Below, in pieces: positions 62,269 through 64,000 of a stretch of DNA of 64,000 bases. A program made the translations under genes and the position numbers. A model generated the notes under the pieces. The model worked only from the letters and a program-made list of their open reading frames with translations, was not told the origin of the DNA and searched no databases. Positions within the stretch are counted from its first letter, which is position 1. The number at the start of each line of letters is the position of its first letter. Origin of the DNA: Faucicola sp048551375 (GTDB lineage: Bacteria > Pseudomonadota > Gammaproteobacteria > Pseudomonadales > Moraxellaceae); NCBI RefSeq assembly GCF_048551375.1, contig NZ_JBLYZJ010000007.1:62001-126000 (forward strand), read 5' to 3'.

Positions 62269-63465
62269 ATGAACCACGACCTCACACGCCTACACCCCTA
62301 CCCATTCGCCAAAATGGCAACCCTGCTCAACGGCATCACCCCAAACCCTGCCTACACCCCCATCAAACTCGGTATCGGTGAACCACAACACGAGCCACCT
62401 GCGTTTGTGCTAGACGTTATCAAACAAAACCTTGGCAGAATCCAAAACTACCCCACCACCAACGGCTTGCCAGAACTACGTCAAGCCATTGCCGACTGGC
62501 TATGCTCACGCTTTCATGTCAAAGCCGTCAACATCGACACCCAAGTCTTACCTGTCATGGGTACTCGTGAAGCCCTGTTTAGCTTTACCCAAGCCGTGTT
62601 TGACCGCTCGCAAGCCGATCAAAAACCCTATGTCGTCATGCCCAACCCTTTTTACCAAATCTATGAAGGGGCGACTTTGCTGGCAGGGGGACAGCCGTAT
62701 TTTGTCAACTGTACCGCAGATAACAACTTTGTCGGTGATTACACCGCCATTCCGAGTGAAGTATGGGAAAAAACCCAACTGGTATTCGTCTGTAGCCCCA
62801 ACAACCCCACAGGCTCAGTGATGAGCGCCGAACAATGGCAACAACTTTTGGCATTGTCGGATAAACATGGCTTTGTGATTGCCAGTGATGAATGCTACAG
62901 CGAGCTGTATTTTGACACGCCACCTGTCGGACTGCTTGAAGTGTGTGCCGACATGGGGCGAGATGATTTTACCAATTGTGTGGTATTTCATTCACTGTCA
63001 AAACGCTCAAATCTACCGGGGATGCGGTCAGGGTTTGTCGCTGGGGATGCTAAGATTTTACAGCCGTATGCCCTTTACCGCACTTATCAAGGCTGTGCGA
63101 TGCCGATTCATCACCAACTTGCCTCAATCACCGCTTGGCAAGATGAAGCCCATGTTGAAGCCAATCGAGTGATGTACCGTCAAAAGTTTGATTTGTGGTT
63201 AGACAAGCTAAATGACAAATTACCGCTTCGCCGTCCAGATGCAGGGTTTTATTTTTGGCTACCTGTCAAAAATGACGAAGAATTTGTCAAAGTGATTTAT
63301 GAAAAACTCAATATTCATGCGTTGGCAGGGCGGTATTTATCACGAGATACCCCAAACGGTAATGCAGGGGAAAACTTTGTCCGCATGGCGTTGGTGGCGG
63401 ATATTGCACAAAGTGAGGAAGCGATTGACCGCTTACTGACGTTGGATTTGGAAAAATTAGTCTAA
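62269..63465 (+). CDS. dapC: Succinyldiaminopimelate transaminase DapC
   Basis: PLP-dependent class I aminotransferase converting N-succinyl-2-amino-6-ketopimelate to N-succinyl-LL-DAP in lysine and peptidoglycan synthesis. The protein starts with LTRLHPYPFAKMATLLNGI, a hallmark of proteobacterial DapC. It has GEPQHEPPAF, SPNNPTGSVMS, DECYSELYF and the PLP Lys near residue 244 in SLSKRSNLPGMRSGF. The 398 residues are the normal length. It sits downstream of the AT-rich HNH gene and has its own candidate promoter. Confidence 0.93.
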   Translation: MNHDLTRLHPYPFAKMATLLNGITPNPAYTPIKLGIGEPQHEPPAFVLDVIKQNLGRIQNYPTTNGLPELRQAIADWLCSRFHVKAVNIDTQVLPVMGTREALFSFTQAVFDRSQADQKPYVVMPNPFYQIYEGATLLAGGQPYFVNCTADNNFVGDYTAIPSEVWEKTQLVFVCSPNNPTGSVMSAEQWQQLLALSDKHGFVIASDECYSELYFDTPPVGLLEVCADMGRDDFTNCVVFHSLSKRSNLPGMRSGFVAGDAKILQPYALYRTYQGCAMPIHHQLASITAWQDEAHVEANRVMYRQKFDLWLDKLNDKLPLRRPDAGFYFWLPVKNDEEFVKVIYEKLNIHALAGRYLSRDTPNGNAGENFVRMALVADIAQSEEAIDRLLTLDLEKLV

Positions 63466-63478
63466 CAAGTTAGGCATG

Positions 63479-63633
63479 GTAGGGGCGTATTGCATACGCC
63501 CGATATTGATAGAAAAAATTTTAATTACTCGTCAGCCCTGCGTAGGCAGAGGTCTAGGGTTTTTAAAAATGGCTTTAGAAAAACCGCATAATTCCTCAAA
63601 ATTTCAAACAGGGCGTATTCAATACGCCCCTAC
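63479..63633. repeat. Family D element split by a B-type remnant, copy 5
   Basis: Outer arms gtaggggcgtattgcatacg and gggcgtattcaatacgcccc followed by tac are about 110 bp apart. Between them lies ttactcgtcagccctgcgta followed by ggcagaggtctagggt, recognisable as part of a degenerate family B core. It lies between convergent dapC and the patatin-like gene. Confidence 0.65.
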
Positions 63634-63654
63634 GATATTTGCTTGATAAAACCC

Positions 63655-64000
63655 TTAACCATTGCCCATAAAGTTATTGATTTGAGCCAATTTTTTACGT
63701 TTTTGGTGAATGTCGTGGGTGACAAAGATATCATCAGTTTCTGGCAACATAAACCAATCTGGGTGACGGAAGGTATTTTCGATATCTTCTAGCCCACTGT
63801 GCCAGTGTTCTTGCATGGTGGTGGCACTAAATTCATAGTCTTTATAGCCACGCTCATAGGTCTTTTTGTGATAAATCAAATGAATCACATTTTTCACGCC
63901 CACTTCGGTCATTTGGCGAGCTTTATCCACACAAAGTTTTTCATATTTATCCACTTTGGCATCGTCATCAATGATTTCGAGTAACTCTTTTACCAAACGA
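63655..64000 (-). CDS. Patatin-like phospholipase (DUF3734-type C-terminus), 5' part beyond window edge
   Basis: C-terminal 114 residues of a protein reading in from the right edge. The segment VKNVIHLIYHKKTYERGYKD and then TMQEHWHSGLEDIENTFRHPDW matches the DUF3734 region at the end of patatin-family lipid hydrolases. The catalytic GxSxG and Asp would lie outside the window, so activity cannot be judged. The frame is open to base 64000. It is convergent with dapC, with the D/B composite repeat between them. Confidence 0.75.
   Translation of the reverse strand, partial: RLVKELLEIIDDDAKVDKYEKLCVDKARQMTEVGVKNVIHLIYHKKTYERGYKDYEFSATTMQEHWHSGLEDIENTFRHPDWFMLPETDDIFVTHDIHQKRKKLAQINNFMGNG

Noticed and set aside
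1..64000. tRNA, rRNA or other standard RNA genes
   Set aside because: No cloverleaf with a TTCGA-type arm and CCA end, and no rRNA-like sequence, was recognised on reading; a covariance-model scan would be the decisive test.

Overview
The window looks like chromosomal DNA of a gammaproteobacterium of the family Moraxellaceae, closest in feel to Moraxella/Faucicola (M. osloensis type). This is a judgement from moderately low GC, codon usage, housekeeping protein sequences and abundant short palindromic and MITE-like intergenic repeats; no database search was possible. Most of the window is core metabolism. No rRNA, tRNA, CRISPR array, prophage or intact transposase was seen.

Layout, left to right. 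1-2 kb: KtrAB potassium uptake (ktrB runs off the left edge). 2-4.2 kb: an AT-rich MBOAT/SGNH acyltransferase pair inserted beside rlmB. 4.2-5.5 kb: rlmB and ppnP. 5.7-10.5 kb: recN, yqgE, ruvX, a small membrane protein, a DUF4268/PD-(D/E)XK-like protein and tusA. 10.5-18 kb: fadH, a DegV protein, an acyl-CoA ligase and acs. 18-22.8 kb: an Efe-type iron uptake cluster (EfeO lipoprotein, EfeB DyP peroxidase, FTR1 permease) behind a near-consensus Fur box. 22.9-25.6 kb: rpsO-pnp. 25.8-29.8 kb: rlmD, a GST and a CYTH-CHAD protein. 30.2-32.2 kb: an AT-rich rloA-rloB pair (AbiL-like phage defence). 32.2-39.1 kb: purL, a Pit phosphate transporter and a two-gene YeeE/YedE sulfur transporter. 39.4-42.4 kb: recA-recX and a VanY-like peptidase with a tandem repeat. 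42.4-49.5 kb: an OPT transporter, ffh, ypjD and fabD-fabG-acpP. 49.8-54.1 kb: rpmF, yceD, epmC, a cytochrome c' lipoprotein and rph. 54.4-57.9 kb: two tandem long-chain acyl-CoA ligases. 58.2-63.5 kb: parC, an AT-rich HNH-domain protein with a large unassigned C-terminal region, and dapC. The right edge cuts a patatin-like protein.

Fatty-acid use is a strong theme: FadH, three acyl-CoA ligases, acetyl-CoA synthetase and a possible fatty-acid-binding DegV protein fit growth on lipids. The likely accessory pieces are visibly more AT-rich than their neighbours: the MBOAT/SGNH pair, rloAB, the HNH protein and, less strongly, the DUF4268 gene. The best candidates for little-described biology are the HNH fusion behind parC and the rloAB operon with three palindromes in its upstream region. 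Intergenic space carries at least four repeat families (called A to D here). Families B and C have different cores but share terminal inverted repeats of the type TAGGACTTACG in several copies, which suggests mobilisation by one kind of transposase.
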